A stretch of 64,000 nucleotides of DNA. Origin: Pontibaca salina. GTDB lineage: Bacteria > Pseudomonadota > Alphaproteobacteria > Rhodobacterales > Rhodobacteraceae. A program made the position numbers and the translations under genes. The notes below the pieces were generated by a model. It had not been told where the DNA came from and ran no database searches. It saw only the letters and a list, made by a program, of their open reading frames with translations. The stretch covers positions 248,001-312,000 of the forward strand of contig NZ_JAEIJD010000002.1 in the NCBI RefSeq assembly GCF_016307205.1. The letters are read 5' to 3'. Shown here piece by piece: positions 18,115 through 28,107 of the stretch. The first letter of the stretch is position 1. The number at the start of each line of letters is the position of its first letter.

Positions 18115-19491
18115 ATGAAGGTCATCATTTGTGGCGCGGGGCAGGTCGGCTGGCAGATTGCACGGCATCTGTCAGGCGAAGAGAACGACGTGACCGTGGT
18201 GGACAGCAATGCCGATCTGGTGCGCCGCGCTACCGATACTTTGGATGTGCAGGGGATTGCGGGTTTTGCCAGCCATCCGGACGTTTTGGAACGCGCCGGG
18301 GCGCGAGATGCCGACATGATCATCGCGGCCACCCATTCGGACGAGGTGAATATGGTGACCTGTCAGGTCGCCCATTCCCTGTTCGATATCAAAAGCAAGA
18401 TCGCCCGTTTGCGCGCGGGGGCCTATCTGGAACCGGCCTATGCGGATCTTTACCGCCGCGAACATCTGCCTATCGATGTTATTATCAGCCCTGAAAAAGA
18501 GGTGGCCGAAGCCGCGATGCAGCGTTTTTCGGCCCCCGCCGCCTTTGACACCGAACTATTCATGGACGGCCACGCGCAACTGCTGGGCCTGTCGTTGGAT
18601 CAGGACTGTCCAGTGGTCAACACGCCCCTGCGGCATTTGACGGATCTGTTTTCGACATTGCGCGCGGTCGTGGTGGCAGTGCGCCGCGACGGAAGCCTGT
18701 TTGCCCCAGAAGCTGGAGATCAGCTATTCGTCGGCGACGATTGCTATGTCTTCACCCACCACGATGATGTGGCGCGGACAATGGAGATTTTTGGCAAGAA
18801 ACAATTCAAACAGGATCGCATGGTGATTGTCGGCGGCGGGAATGTTGGTCGCACGGTCGCCAAGCGGTTAGAGGCGCGTACGGATCGCGTCCGGGTTAAG
18901 ATGATCGAACGAAGCCGGACAAACGCCGAGCGCGCCGCTGAGGAGCTTGAGCGCACGATCGTGTTGCATGGGGATGGGCTGGACAGTTCCTTGCTGCACG
19001 AGGCCGGCATCGCCCGCGCCGACGCCATGCTGGCGGTGACGGATGACGATAAGACCAACATGCTAGCCGCTGTGCGTGCCAAGGCTGAGGGTTGCCCATT
19101 ATCCATTGCCCTGATCAACGATCCGACATTGGTGCCATTGATGGGGCCTCTGGGGATCGATGCCTATATCAACCCACGCGCCACCACGGTTTCGTCGATC
19201 CTGCGCCACATTCGACACGGGCGCGTGAGGGCGGTCTATTCCATTGGCGACGCCGAGGCCGAGATCATTGAGGCGCAGGTTATGTCGACATCTCCGATTG
19301 CCGGGCAAAGGCTGCGCGATATCGACTTCCCAGAGGGCGCGCTGGTCGGGGCGGTCATGAAAGACGGTGATGTATTGCGCCCGGTTGGCGGATTGCGCAT
19401 CGAAGAGGGCGATGTGGTGGCAATTTTCGCAATGGCGGACGATGTCCCCGAGGTCGAGCGGCTGATGCAGGTCTCGATCGATTATTTCTGA
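18115..19491 (+). CDS. trkA: Trk potassium uptake regulator TrkA
   Basis: A 458-residue peripheral NAD(H)-binding subunit that gates the TrkH potassium channel. It contains two RCK modules, each with a Rossmann motif (VIICGAGQVGWQIARHL at residue 3 and MVIVGGGNVGRTVAKRL near residue 238) followed by a TrkA-C domain. The trkH start codon follows its stop after one base, so the two subunits are made from one transcript. Length is normal for the family. Confidence 0.97.
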   Translation: MKVIICGAGQVGWQIARHLSGEENDVTVVDSNADLVRRATDTLDVQGIAGFASHPDVLERAGARDADMIIAATHSDEVNMVTCQVAHSLFDIKSKIARLRAGAYLEPAYADLYRREHLPIDVIISPEKEVAEAAMQRFSAPAAFDTELFMDGHAQLLGLSLDQDCPVVNTPLRHLTDLFSTLRAVVVAVRRDGSLFAPEAGDQLFVGDDCYVFTHHDDVARTMEIFGKKQFKQDRMVIVGGGNVGRTVAKRLEARTDRVRVKMIERSRTNAERAAEELERTIVLHGDGLDSSLLHEAGIARADAMLAVTDDDKTNMLAAVRAKAEGCPLSIALINDPTLVPLMGPLGIDAYINPRATTVSSILRHIRHGRVRAVYSIGDAEAEIIEAQVMSTSPIAGQRLRDIDFPEGALVGAVMKDGDVLRPVGGLRIEEGDVVAIFAMADDVPEVERLMQVSIDYF

Positions 19492-19492
19492 G

Positions 19493-21022
19493 ATGCACGC
19501 CGCCGTTGAATCCCGGCTCTGGGTCCGTCTGCCATTGTTCCTGTTGATTTGGGGCACCGCGGCTTTGTCGATGGCGTTGCCCGCCATTCATGCGCTGGTG
19601 CGCGGGAATTATCCAGTTTTCCGGTCTTTCGCGATGGCTGGCGGACTAGGGATGGTCGCCGTGATCCTGATCGCGCTCTCAGGGGTGCCGCGCTCGGGCA
19701 ACTGGACGCGCTCGCAACTATTGTCGCTATTGGGAACCTTCGCGATTTTGCCGGGGTATTTGGCCGTACCGCTGCATGATGCGTTGCAGACCACCACGTT
19801 CCTGAATGCTTATTTTGACATGGTCAGCGCAATTACCACGACTGGCGCGGATATTTTCAACGATCCCGACCGATTAGGCGCCACATTGCATCTGTGGCGC
19901 GCGCAAGTCGGCTGGATGGGCGGGTTGTTCATGTGGGTCGCGGCGGCAGCAATCCTTGCACCGCTCAGCCTAGGCGGATTTGAGATAACCGCAAGAAGCC
20001 AGCTGGGCCGTGGCACGGACATCCCGTTGCAACAAAAGGCCGCCGACCCACGATATCGTCTGGTGCGCATAACCAAGACGCTGGCTCCCCTCTATGCCGG
20101 GCTGACCATTGTGGCCTGGGTGCTGCTGTTGATGAGCGGCGATACGTCGCTGGTGGCGCTGTCTCACGCCATGTCGGTCATGGCCACTTCGGGGATTTCG
20201 CCGGTCGGAGGGCTGACGAATATGTCATCCGGTCTAGCGGGCGAATTCGTGATGTTCATGTTCATGTTCTTTGCTTTGTCGCGGCTGACGTTTTCCAGTG
20301 ATACCGCGCTACTGGGTGCGGCGAGGCTTACGCAGGACCCCGAATTCCGCATTGGACTGCTGCTGATTCTGGGGGTGCCCTCGCTGCTGTTCCTGCGCCA
20401 CTTTCTGGGGGCCTACGACGTGGACGCGGTGAACCAGGTCGGCGCCGCCTTGCAGGCGTTCTGGGGGGCGATGTTTACGGTCATGTCCTTTTTGACCACG
20501 ACCGGCTTCGTCAGCGCGGATTGGGAGCAGGCGCGGCTTTGGTCTGGGCTTGAGACACCGGGCATGATCCTCATGGGGCTTGCCGTCATGGGCGGCGGCG
20601 TTGCGACCACCGCCGGCGGCGTCAAGCTGTTGCGGGTCTATGCGCTTTATCTGAACGGCCTGCGCGAGTTGCAATTGCTGGTCCACCCTTCGTCGATCGG
20701 GGCGCAGCTGAAGGGACGGCAGCGCATTCGCAAGGGCGGTGCGTTCATCGCGTGGATGTCCTTCATGCTGTTTGCGCTGACGCTTGCCGTTCTCATCGTC
20801 GTTCTGGCCGCAACGGGAGTGGATTTTGAACAGGCCGTTGTGCTGGCCATCGCGACCCTTTCCACGACCGGGCCGTTGATTGATGTTGTCAGCGAAACCC
20901 CAATCTATCTGATCGATCTGGGGCCGCTGGCCAAGGGCATCCTCTGTGCTGCAATGGTGCTGGGGCGCCTTGAAACCCTGGCGATTATCGCACTCTTTAC
21001 GCCCTCCCTGTGGCGCAATTGA
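19493..21022 (+). CDS. trkH: Trk potassium channel subunit TrkH
   Basis: A 509-residue inner-membrane protein with about ten or more hydrophobic helices and the repeated selectivity-filter segments of the TrkH/KtrB superfamily (ITTTGADIF, ATSGISPVGG, LTTTGFVSA, LSTTGPLID). It carries potassium inward under control of TrkA, encoded immediately upstream. A weak terminator-like hairpin follows, then the hfq leader. Confidence 0.96.
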   Translation: MHAAVESRLWVRLPLFLLIWGTAALSMALPAIHALVRGNYPVFRSFAMAGGLGMVAVILIALSGVPRSGNWTRSQLLSLLGTFAILPGYLAVPLHDALQTTTFLNAYFDMVSAITTTGADIFNDPDRLGATLHLWRAQVGWMGGLFMWVAAAAILAPLSLGGFEITARSQLGRGTDIPLQQKAADPRYRLVRITKTLAPLYAGLTIVAWVLLLMSGDTSLVALSHAMSVMATSGISPVGGLTNMSSGLAGEFVMFMFMFFALSRLTFSSDTALLGAARLTQDPEFRIGLLLILGVPSLLFLRHFLGAYDVDAVNQVGAALQAFWGAMFTVMSFLTTTGFVSADWEQARLWSGLETPGMILMGLAVMGGGVATTAGGVKLLRVYALYLNGLRELQLLVHPSSIGAQLKGRQRIRKGGAFIAWMSFMLFALTLAVLIVVLAATGVDFEQAVVLAIATLSTTGPLIDVVSETPIYLIDLGPLAKGILCAAMVLGRLETLAIIALFTPSLWRN

Positions 21023-21023
21023 C

Positions 21024-21048
21024 GCCGTAGATTAAGCGGCTGTTTTTT
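21024..21048 (+). terminator. Weak terminator after trkH
   Basis: A four-base-pair stem (GCCG with CGGC, loop of nine) followed by TGTTTTTT, two bases after the trkH stop. The stem is short, so read-through into hfq is likely. A second hairpin (GGGGT-GGAA-ACCCC, 21049-21062) follows at once. Confidence 0.45.
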
Positions 21049-21095
21049 GGGGTGGAAACCCCCGGTGCGGCAAGACATACTCAACAGTAAGGAAC

Positions 21096-21112
21096 ACACT
21101 GGATAACAGTGT
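21096..21112 (+). other. Inverted repeat in the hfq leader
   Basis: ACACTG and CAGTGT are separated by five bases, 25 bases before the hfq start codon. It could be an operator or a leader hairpin, possibly linked to Hfq autoregulation as known in other bacteria. Confidence 0.4.
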
Positions 21113-21137
21113 ACGCAAGAACAAAGGCGAGATAACA

Positions 21138-21377
21138 ATGGCTTCGGATCGACAGAATCTGCAGGACGTATTTCTGAATCACGTGCGCAAGACCAAGGTG
21201 CCCGTGACGATCTTTCTGATCAATGGCGTCAAATTGCAGGGTGTCATCACATGGTTCGACAATTTCTGTGTTTTGTTGCGGCGCGACGGCCAATCGCAAC
21301 TGGTTTACAAACATGCGATTTCCACAATCATGCCGTCACAGCCGATCAGTCTTTATGATGGTGAAGACGCTTCTTGA
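21138..21377 (+). CDS. hfq: RNA chaperone Hfq
   Basis: A 79-residue Sm-like protein that forms hexameric rings and helps small RNAs pair with messenger RNAs. The Sm1 region ([19 protein letters not shown]) and the Sm2 motif YKHAIST are present; as in other alphaproteobacteria the acidic C-terminal tail is short. Its stop overlaps the hflX ATG as TGATG, the conserved hfq-hflX pairing. Confidence 0.97.
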   Translation: MASDRQNLQDVFLNHVRKTKVPVTIFLINGVKLQGVITWFDNFCVLLRRDGQSQLVYKHAISTIMPSQPISLYDGEDAS

Positions 21378-22648
21378 TGGAACATGACCGGATTGCCACT
21401 CGCACGTGGGTTCTGCATCCTGACATAAGATCTGAAGTCGACCGTCGCGACCCGGTGACCGCCTTGGAAGAGGCGGTCGCACTGGCTGCCGCCTTGCCCG
21501 ATCTTGCGGTCATCGGATCGGAAACCGTACCGCTGCCGCGTGCCTATGCGGGGCAAATGTTCGGGTCCGGCAAGGTTGAAGAACTGCGTGCGCTGTTCGC
21601 CGCCGAAAAAATCGACCTAGTGGTGATTGACGGTCCGGTTTCACCGGTACAGCAGAGAAATCTGGAAAACGCCTGGAAGGTCAAGGTGTTGGATCGCACC
21701 GGGTTAATTCTGGAAATCTTCTCCGACCGCGCCGCCACCCGCGAAGGGGTGTTGCAGGTGGAAATGGCTGTGCTGTCCTTCCAGCGTACCCGTCTGGTGC
21801 GGGCGTGGACAAACCTTGACCGCCAGCGTGGCGGACATGGCTTTGTCGGTGGCCCGGGCGAGACCCAGTTGGAATCGGATCGCCGCGCCATTGATGACCA
21901 ATTGGTGCGCCTGCGCCGCGAACTGGACAAGGTGGTAAAGACCCGCGAATTGCACCGCAAGGCGCGGGCCAAGGTGCCTTATCCGATTGTTGCATTGGTC
22001 GGATATACCAACGCGGGTAAATCGACCCTGTTCAACCATCTGACCGGGGCTGAGGTGGTGGTCAAGGACATGTTGTTCGCCACGCTGGATCCGACCATGC
22101 GCCGGGTGGCTTTGCCGGACGGGCCGGAAATCATCCTGTCCGATACGGTCGGATTTGTCAGCGCTCTGCCGACCGAACTGGTCGCCGCATTTCGCGCCAC
22201 GTTGGAAGAGGTTCTTGCCGCTGATCTGATCGTGCATGTGCGCGATATCTCGCATCCTGAAACCGACGCGCAAGCCGAAGATGTTAATGAGATTCTGAAT
22301 TCAATGGGCGTGACCACGGAAACGCCCCAGTTGGAAGTGTGGAACAAGCTGGACCGGCTGGACCTTGAAACTCAGGCAGCGGCACAGGCCCGCGCCGAGC
22401 GCATGGACGATGTCTTTGCGCTGTCGGCTTTGACCGGCGAAGGGGTCAAGAAATTGCTTGAGCGTATGGCCGACGCTTTGCGCGATGCCCGGCACGAAAC
22501 ACAGTTGGATCTGCAGTTTTCAGATGGCAGACGCCGGGCCTGGCTATTTGAACAGGATCTGGTGCAAAGCGAAGCTGAGTCCGATACAGGCTGGTCGCTG
22601 ACAGTGCTCTGGACCAAACGCCAAGAACAGCAGTTTCAAGACCTCTGA
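21377..22648 (+). CDS. hflX: Ribosome-rescue GTPase HflX
   Basis: A 423-residue GTPase that in other bacteria binds the 50S subunit and splits stalled ribosomes under stress. The N-terminal HflX domain (SPVQQRNLENAWKVKVLDRT, GGRGPGE-like GGPGETQLE) precedes a coiled-coil and the G domain with GYTNAGKST (G1), DTVGF (G3) and NKLDRL (G4). I start at ATG 21377, which overlaps the hfq stop. It converges on the acylase gene with a gap of four bases. Confidence 0.96.
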   Translation: MEHDRIATRTWVLHPDIRSEVDRRDPVTALEEAVALAAALPDLAVIGSETVPLPRAYAGQMFGSGKVEELRALFAAEKIDLVVIDGPVSPVQQRNLENAWKVKVLDRTGLILEIFSDRAATREGVLQVEMAVLSFQRTRLVRAWTNLDRQRGGHGFVGGPGETQLESDRRAIDDQLVRLRRELDKVVKTRELHRKARAKVPYPIVALVGYTNAGKSTLFNHLTGAEVVVKDMLFATLDPTMRRVALPDGPEIILSDTVGFVSALPTELVAAFRATLEEVLAADLIVHVRDISHPETDAQAEDVNEILNSMGVTTETPQLEVWNKLDRLDLETQAAAQARAERMDDVFALSALTGEGVKKLLERMADALRDARHETQLDLQFSDGRRRAWLFEQDLVQSEAESDTGWSLTVLWTKRQEQQFQDL

Positions 22649-22652
22649 GCTC

Positions 22653-25118
22653 TCATTCGGCAGGCACCAGTTGCGTGACCCCGACCGCGCCGGCGCGCGC
22701 CAGACCCATATCCAGTGACATCGGGATATATTCGCCGCGTCGCCATAGTTGCGCCAGATCTTCGTAATGGCGCGACAGGAAATGCCCCGATTGTCCGGTT
22801 GAGATCACAAAGACCGAGGAATCGGGGTCGGCAAAATCATAGACTCCGCGATAGCCCGGCCCGTGCACGTTGCGAAACGGCTCCGGTCCGGTGCCGATGG
22901 TGCGTCCGCGCTGTAACGTGTTATCGCCGCCGCTGGTGGACTGGCGAATGTTAACGAAATATTTCAGCAGCGGCACGTCGCCTAGAATCTGGTGATCCTG
23001 CATTGCCTGATGGGCATCGCCCCAGCGCAAGCTCTCCAGCGCGGTGCCGTACCGTTCGCCGATCCAGACCAGTGCATCGTCAAGCGCCAGTCGCGCCATG
23101 TCGGTGCAGGTCTCGGTGCGCGCGCTTTGGCGCACATTGCACCACGCTGACGCACCATCAATGTCGCGAAACACCCGTTCGATGAACAGTGGCTCGACAT
23201 GGGTGAATGCATCGGCCAGCGGACCCAGATCATCGCGGATCAGCCGGTCTTGCAGCGCCCGCAACCAAGCCGCATAGATCAGCGGTTCGGGCAAATGTTC
23301 GTTCATCTCGCCGTTCCAGTCGGCCAACAGGCGCAAAGCGGTCTGGCGGCGGCGCTCGGGGGTGCCCTCGGGCGCGGCTTCGCCGGTGAACCAAAGATCA
23401 GCACCGATCAGCGGCAGAAGTGTACGCGCGGTGAAGCTGACCGGGTCCAACTGCGCTTCGATGAAACTGTCGCGGGTATGAACCTGCCGCGCCTGCATCA
23501 GCCGATTCCAACGATTGATTCGTTGCGTGTCGCCCCAAAGGAACGAGATGTGATCGGGAAAGGGGCGATCCACCACCTTGTTATTTGTATTGCCAAGGAT
23601 GCCGCCGCGCGGGGCTACGAATTCGGGATTCGAAGCATAAGGCATCCGCCCTTGCCAACGATTTTCCGCGCGCCAGCCCTGACTGGGCAGACGACCCTGA
23701 CTCTGGTGATCGGGGTCGCGTCTGGGCACCCAGCCGATCATCTTCATCGCGATGTTTTCCTGATCGACAAGCTGCAGGTTCTGCGCCGGGCCGATATAGC
23801 CCTCAGCGGCGGCAATCGCTTCTTGCACGCTGCCCGCGCCCATTATTGAAATCGCCGCCGAAAGCGTAGTGTCTTGTGGGTTTAGTACTGTCCAGCCCAA
23901 TGCCGCGACGTGACCCTTGGGTGTCACGCTGGCCAGATTGTAGAGACTGCCGGGCAGGACCGGGCCATTCTCGGTCCAGCGCAGGGTCAGTGTGATCGGT
24001 TTTTCGCCTTTGATCTCGACGATCGAGGGACGCGATTTGAAGCGCTTATAGCCTTCTGGCGTCAGGTATTCCTCGGCGTTGTCGGGGTTCAGTTTTTCGA
24101 TGAATAGGTCTTGATCGTCGAGATAGGCCGAAGTCAGCCCCCAGCCCAATCGCGCGCTGCGCCCGGTTAACACCACCGGGATGCCGGGGATTGTTGCGCC
24201 AATCACGCCGCCCTTGGCCAGTTCCAATCGCGCCAGATACCAGATCGACGGGGCCGTAAAGCCCAGATGCGGATCATTGGCCAGCAGCGTCCCACCCGAA
24301 GCCGAGCGTGAGGGCGCGGCGGCCCAGCCGTTGGACGCACCCGCGAGGCCGGGGCGGGGAAACGGCGAGAGCGGATCGTCGGGCATCGGTATGCCTTGCG
24401 CAAACCGGGGCAGATCGGGAAATAGGCTGGCATATTCGGGTAGGGCGGCGATGGCGGTGCCAGGCGCGTCGGGCATGATGTCGGCCAGCCGTGCCGGGTC
24501 GTCCAGCATGAGAGCGGTGCGCGCGCGCAGAACCTCATTGGCCATTTGACCCGACAGTTGCAGCCCCATCAGCTTGACCAGCGCCAGAGAATCCGCTGGC
24601 TGCCAGGGCGCGATTGGGGCGTTGAACAGGAACATCTCGGGTGCGCCGCGACCCAGTGCGCGTTCGTTGATCTCACCCAGTCGGGCATTCACCCCGGCGG
24701 AATAGGCAGCAAGCGCGGCGCGCGTCTGATCGTCCTGCGCGCTTACCGATTGCTGCGCCAGCCGGTATAAATCAAGGCGCCGCATCAAGCGGTCGATCGC
24801 GACTGTGCGGTTGCCAAATACCTCGGACAGGCGCCCTTGTACGGTTCGACGCAAAATGGTCATTTGCCACAAGCGGTCCTGCGCATGGGTATAGCCAAGC
24901 CCAAAAAACACATCTGTATCAGACTCGCCCAGAATATGGGGCACATTGGCATTGTCGCGCACGATCTCGACGGGCGCGACGAGATCGGCGACCGGCACCG
25001 TGCGGTCATAATCGGGCAGCGATTGGCTGGCCAGATAATAGATCAGCAGAATCGCCAGCACGGCCAGCGCGACCAGACTCGCGGCAATTCGCACCAGCCA
25101 GCGGAACATCAGCCTCAT
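22653..25118 (-). CDS. Penicillin acylase family hydrolase
   Basis: An 821-residue member of the N-terminal-nucleophile hydrolases. A membrane or signal segment (about 5-28) suggests periplasmic location. The precursor should cut itself before the serine of GASNGWA, near residue 258, which then becomes the catalytic N-terminal residue of the beta chain; LLANDPHLGF follows as expected. Homologues act on penicillins, acyl-homoserine lactones or other amides, so the substrate here cannot be told from sequence. The gene stands alone, divergent from the dehydrogenase gene upstream. Confidence 0.9.
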   Translation of the reverse strand: MRLMFRWLVRIAASLVALAVLAILLIYYLASQSLPDYDRTVPVADLVAPVEIVRDNANVPHILGESDTDVFFGLGYTHAQDRLWQMTILRRTVQGRLSEVFGNRTVAIDRLMRRLDLYRLAQQSVSAQDDQTRAALAAYSAGVNARLGEINERALGRGAPEMFLFNAPIAPWQPADSLALVKLMGLQLSGQMANEVLRARTALMLDDPARLADIMPDAPGTAIAALPEYASLFPDLPRFAQGIPMPDDPLSPFPRPGLAGASNGWAAAPSRSASGGTLLANDPHLGFTAPSIWYLARLELAKGGVIGATIPGIPVVLTGRSARLGWGLTSAYLDDQDLFIEKLNPDNAEEYLTPEGYKRFKSRPSIVEIKGEKPITLTLRWTENGPVLPGSLYNLASVTPKGHVAALGWTVLNPQDTTLSAAISIMGAGSVQEAIAAAEGYIGPAQNLQLVDQENIAMKMIGWVPRRDPDHQSQGRLPSQGWRAENRWQGRMPYASNPEFVAPRGGILGNTNNKVVDRPFPDHISFLWGDTQRINRWNRLMQARQVHTRDSFIEAQLDPVSFTARTLLPLIGADLWFTGEAAPEGTPERRRQTALRLLADWNGEMNEHLPEPLIYAAWLRALQDRLIRDDLGPLADAFTHVEPLFIERVFRDIDGASAWCNVRQSARTETCTDMARLALDDALVWIGERYGTALESLRWGDAHQAMQDHQILGDVPLLKYFVNIRQSTSGGDNTLQRGRTIGTGPEPFRNVHGPGYRGVYDFADPDSSVFVISTGQSGHFLSRHYEDLAQLWRRGEYIPMSLDMGLARAGAVGVTQLVPAE

Positions 25119-25223
25119 TATCGGTCATTCTCCGTCGGAATCGAGCCTTGCGGATTTGCCAAGCGCGGTTTGCCTGATAGGTAGAAATACAACCTAAACC
25201 AAGTCGTAAAGGGGGGAAAGTCG

Positions 25224-26096
25224 ATGGCAAAGCTGGCGTTTCTGGGTCTGGGCGTGATGGGGTATCCGATGGCGGGCCATCTGCAAAAAGCAGGGCATGA
25301 GGTGACCGTCTATAATCGCACCCCGCAAAAGGCCGAAAATTGGGTCGCCGAACATGGCGGTGGCAGCGCATCGACGCCGCGCGAGGCGGTGCAGGGCGCG
25401 CAGTTCGTTATGGCCTGCGTCGGCAATGACGATGATTTGCGCAGCATTTGTCTAGGCAGCGATGGTGCCTTTGCCGGAATGGACAGCGGCGCGGTGTTTG
25501 TCGATCACACCACGGTATCGGCTGCCGTCACGCGAGAGCTTAATGAAAAGGCCGAAGATAATGGCGTCGCCTTTATCGATGCGCCAATTTCCGGCGGGCA
25601 GGCAGGCGCGGAAAACGGTGTTCTATCAGTGATGTGCGGCGGCGATGCGCAGGCTTATGCGCTGGCCGAGCCGATCATCGCCGCCTATGCCCGTATTTGC
25701 CGCCGGATCGGTGACAGCGGCGCCGGGCAGATGACCAAGATGTGTAACCAGATCGCCATTGCCGGGCTGGTGCAAGGGCTAAGCGAAGCGCTGAATTTTG
25801 CCCAGCAAGCGGGGCTAGACGGGCGCGCCGTGGTCGAAGTGATCAGTCAGGGGGCCGCTGCCAGTTGGCAGATGGAGAACCGGTATGAAACCATGCTGGA
25901 TGACGAATTCGAGCACGGTTTTGCAGTGGACTGGATGCGCAAGGATCTGGGTATCTGTCTCGACGCCGCTGACGAAGTGGGCGCGGCGCTGCCGGTGACT
26001 GCCTTGGTCGATCAGTTTTATAAGGATGTGCAGACCATGGGCGGTGGGCGCTGGGATACGTCCAGTCTGATCCGACGGCTGCGCGCATTGGGATAA
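25224..26096 (+). CDS. 3-Hydroxyisobutyrate dehydrogenase-like oxidoreductase
   Basis: A 290-residue NAD(P)-dependent enzyme of the beta-hydroxyacid dehydrogenase family (MmsB/GarR/GlxR). It has the Rossmann motif FLGLGVMGYPMAGHL near the N-terminus, the substrate-binding motif DAPISGGQAGAENG, and the catalytic lysine in GAGQMTKMCNQ. A GGGGGGAAAG-like ribosome site lies just before ATG 25224. The exact substrate (hydroxyisobutyrate, tartronate semialdehyde or other) is not determined, and no pathway neighbours are present. Confidence 0.9.
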   Translation: MAKLAFLGLGVMGYPMAGHLQKAGHEVTVYNRTPQKAENWVAEHGGGSASTPREAVQGAQFVMACVGNDDDLRSICLGSDGAFAGMDSGAVFVDHTTVSAAVTRELNEKAEDNGVAFIDAPISGGQAGAENGVLSVMCGGDAQAYALAEPIIAAYARICRRIGDSGAGQMTKMCNQIAIAGLVQGLSEALNFAQQAGLDGRAVVEVISQGAAASWQMENRYETMLDDEFEHGFAVDWMRKDLGICLDAADEVGAALPVTALVDQFYKDVQTMGGGRWDTSSLIRRLRALG

Positions 26097-26220
26097 CATC
26101 TGCGCTGGACTGGCGGTGCGCTTTGCCGCATTGCGCCAGAAATGCCAGAGGCAAGGTCAGCACAGTCGCAAACCTTGAAGCACGGGGCAAGACGCGGGCT
26201 GAGCTGCCGCTATAGACTTT

Positions 26221-26248
26221 GACAGGTGAAGGTCGGGGTTCACCTGTC
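26221..26248 (-). terminator. Perfect 10-bp hairpin after the SYLF gene
   Basis: GACAGGTGAA and TTCACCTGTC pair perfectly around an 8-base loop, beginning six bases after the stop codon of the minus-strand SYLF gene. There is no strong T-run on either strand, so it may stabilise the 3' end or terminate weakly. Confidence 0.55.
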
Positions 26249-26253
26249 AGAGA

Positions 26254-26832
26254 TTACGGAATGATCCGCGTGTATTTGATACCTTCCAGCGTGGCCCCAA
26301 GCCGCAGACCAGCGCGGCCAAATACCGCTGCCAGAACGGGTTTGCGCAACTGGTTGCTGTCGGTGCCGATGGATTCGCTGGTGTCGGCAACGACATATTC
26401 CATATCCGCCCCGACAGCCCATCCCGGAGACCGGCGGAAATCGTAAAGCGCGTCCTGTGTCATGAAGAACAGCACATGGGCATATTGCGAGGCGCCGATC
26501 TGCAACCCCGCAGTCGCCTTGGTGGTTGAATAGTAGTCTACCGTAATCCCGTTCACCCGCAGCGCGCCGCGACCATAGGCACCGCCCAGCCACAACCCGG
26601 CTTCGGTCACCAAGGGCATCACCAGCATCCCGGAAGATTTTTCGGCCAGCGAAACCGTGTTGGGATAAAGATTGTACATCTCGTTCAGGGTGGCATCGAC
26701 GCGGGCATCAATCGTGGCCGCACCGGGGCTGCCAATGGCGTTGTTGCATGCGGCGGTGGTGACGCCGACACTGGCCAGTGCCGCCAGCGTGAATCCGCGG
26801 CGGGTCAGACGAAGGGGGGGCGTGCTGCTCAT
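26254..26832 (-). CDS. SYLF-domain lipoprotein with Tat signal
   Basis: A 192-residue exported protein. The N-terminus has a twin-arginine motif (TRRGFTLAALA) followed by a lipobox ending in TAAC, so it is probably a folded, lipid-anchored periplasmic protein. The remainder resembles the SYLF/YSC84 family, which binds lipids (EKSSGMLVMPLV, GLWLGGAYGRGALRV, ATAGLQIGASQYAHVLFFM). Stand-alone gene between the dehydrogenase and hemB. Its cellular role is not known. Confidence 0.85.
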   Translation of the reverse strand: MSSTPPLRLTRRGFTLAALASVGVTTAACNNAIGSPGAATIDARVDATLNEMYNLYPNTVSLAEKSSGMLVMPLVTEAGLWLGGAYGRGALRVNGITVDYYSTTKATAGLQIGASQYAHVLFFMTQDALYDFRRSPGWAVGADMEYVVADTSESIGTDSNQLRKPVLAAVFGRAGLRLGATLEGIKYTRIIP

Positions 26833-26999
26833 TTTATGTGCCTGTTTTTAAAATTGCCTGATCTGGTCGGTTTGTGCGACCTTGCCTCAAGATATACGGA
26901 ACTCGCGGCCCGCTGTCACGCCTGAAGGCCTTGATTGAGATATTGTCGCTTTATCTTGTCCGCAGCAGCGGAAACCTGCCGACCCAACGCCTACGCAGA

Positions 27000-27998
27000 T
27001 CACGCGGCAAGCAGCCGGGCCGCTTCGGGTGCGAAATAGGTCAGAATGCCGTCGCAGCCTGCGCGTTTGAACCCCAGCAGGCTTTCCAGCATTACCTTTT
27101 CGCCATCCAGCCAGCCATTCTGCGCCGCCGCTTGCAACATCGCGTATTCCCCTGACACCTGATAGGCAAAGGTCGGTACGCCGAACGTCTCTTTCGCGCG
27201 GCGGCAAATATCCAGATATGGCATGCCGGGTTTGACCATCACCATATCCGCACCTTCGGCCAGATCGCGTTCGATCAGGCGCATGGCCTCGTCGCTGTTG
27301 CCGGGGTCCATCTGATAGGTGTTCTTGTCGCCGCTCAGCGCGCCGGATGCGCCCACCGCATCGCGGAACGGGCCGTAGAAGGAGCTGGCATATTTCGCGG
27401 CATAGGACAGGATCATGACATTGTGATGGCCGTCCTGCTCCAGTGCCTTACGGATGGCTCCGATACGTCCGTCCATCATATCGCTGGGGCCGATGATATC
27501 GGCACCTGACTCGGCCTGCGTCAGCGCCATTTTCACCAGAGCTTCCACCGTGGCGTCGTTGACGATCTCGCCATCGACCACATAACCGTCATGGCCGTTG
27601 ATATTATAGGGGTCCAGCGCCACATCGGTCATTACCGCGATCTCGGGCGCCGCATCTTTGATAGCGCGGATAGCACGGTTGCACAGGTTGTCGGGGTTCC
27701 AGGCCTCGGCGCAGTCTTCGGTCTTGAGACTGGTATCGGTATAGGGAAACAGGCAGATCGCCGGGATGCCCAGATCGGCCGCCTCGCGTGCGGCCTTGGC
27801 AATCAGGTCGACGCTGCGCCGCATTACGCCGGGCATCGAGGGCACCGGCTCCTCGGTATCCTTGCCGTCGCGCACAAAGACCGGCCAGATCAGATCATCG
27901 ACCGATAAACTGTTCGAGCGCACCAGCGCGCGGATCGCAGAAGACTGCCGGGTGCGGCGCAGACGGGAAGAGGGGAACGGGGCGACCGTGGGTTTCAT
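27000..27998 (-). CDS. hemB: Porphobilinogen synthase
   Basis: Condenses two 5-aminolevulinate molecules to porphobilinogen for heme, chlorophyll and corrin synthesis. The 332-residue protein has both active-site lysine regions (ILSYAAKYASSFYGPFRDA and MVMVKPGMPYLD). The metal site region reads TDVALDPYNINGHDG, with Asp or Ala in place of the cysteines of zinc enzymes, so it is the zinc-independent type found in many alphaproteobacteria. It is divergent from the small membrane protein gene. Confidence 0.96.
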   Translation of the reverse strand: MKPTVAPFPSSRLRRTRQSSAIRALVRSNSLSVDDLIWPVFVRDGKDTEEPVPSMPGVMRRSVDLIAKAAREAADLGIPAICLFPYTDTSLKTEDCAEAWNPDNLCNRAIRAIKDAAPEIAVMTDVALDPYNINGHDGYVVDGEIVNDATVEALVKMALTQAESGADIIGPSDMMDGRIGAIRKALEQDGHHNVMILSYAAKYASSFYGPFRDAVGASGALSGDKNTYQMDPGNSDEAMRLIERDLAEGADMVMVKPGMPYLDICRRAKETFGVPTFAYQVSGEYAMLQAAAQNGWLDGEKVMLESLLGFKRAGCDGILTYFAPEAARLLAA

Positions 27999-28107
27999 CG
28001 ACGAGGCTCCTTGTCAAATCGTGTATGGGGTGGCATGGAAACTCGGCGCCCACAAGAGGATCGATTGCCGCGCGTTTCCTTCGGGCGGAGCGACACAGAA
28101 AAAGGCA

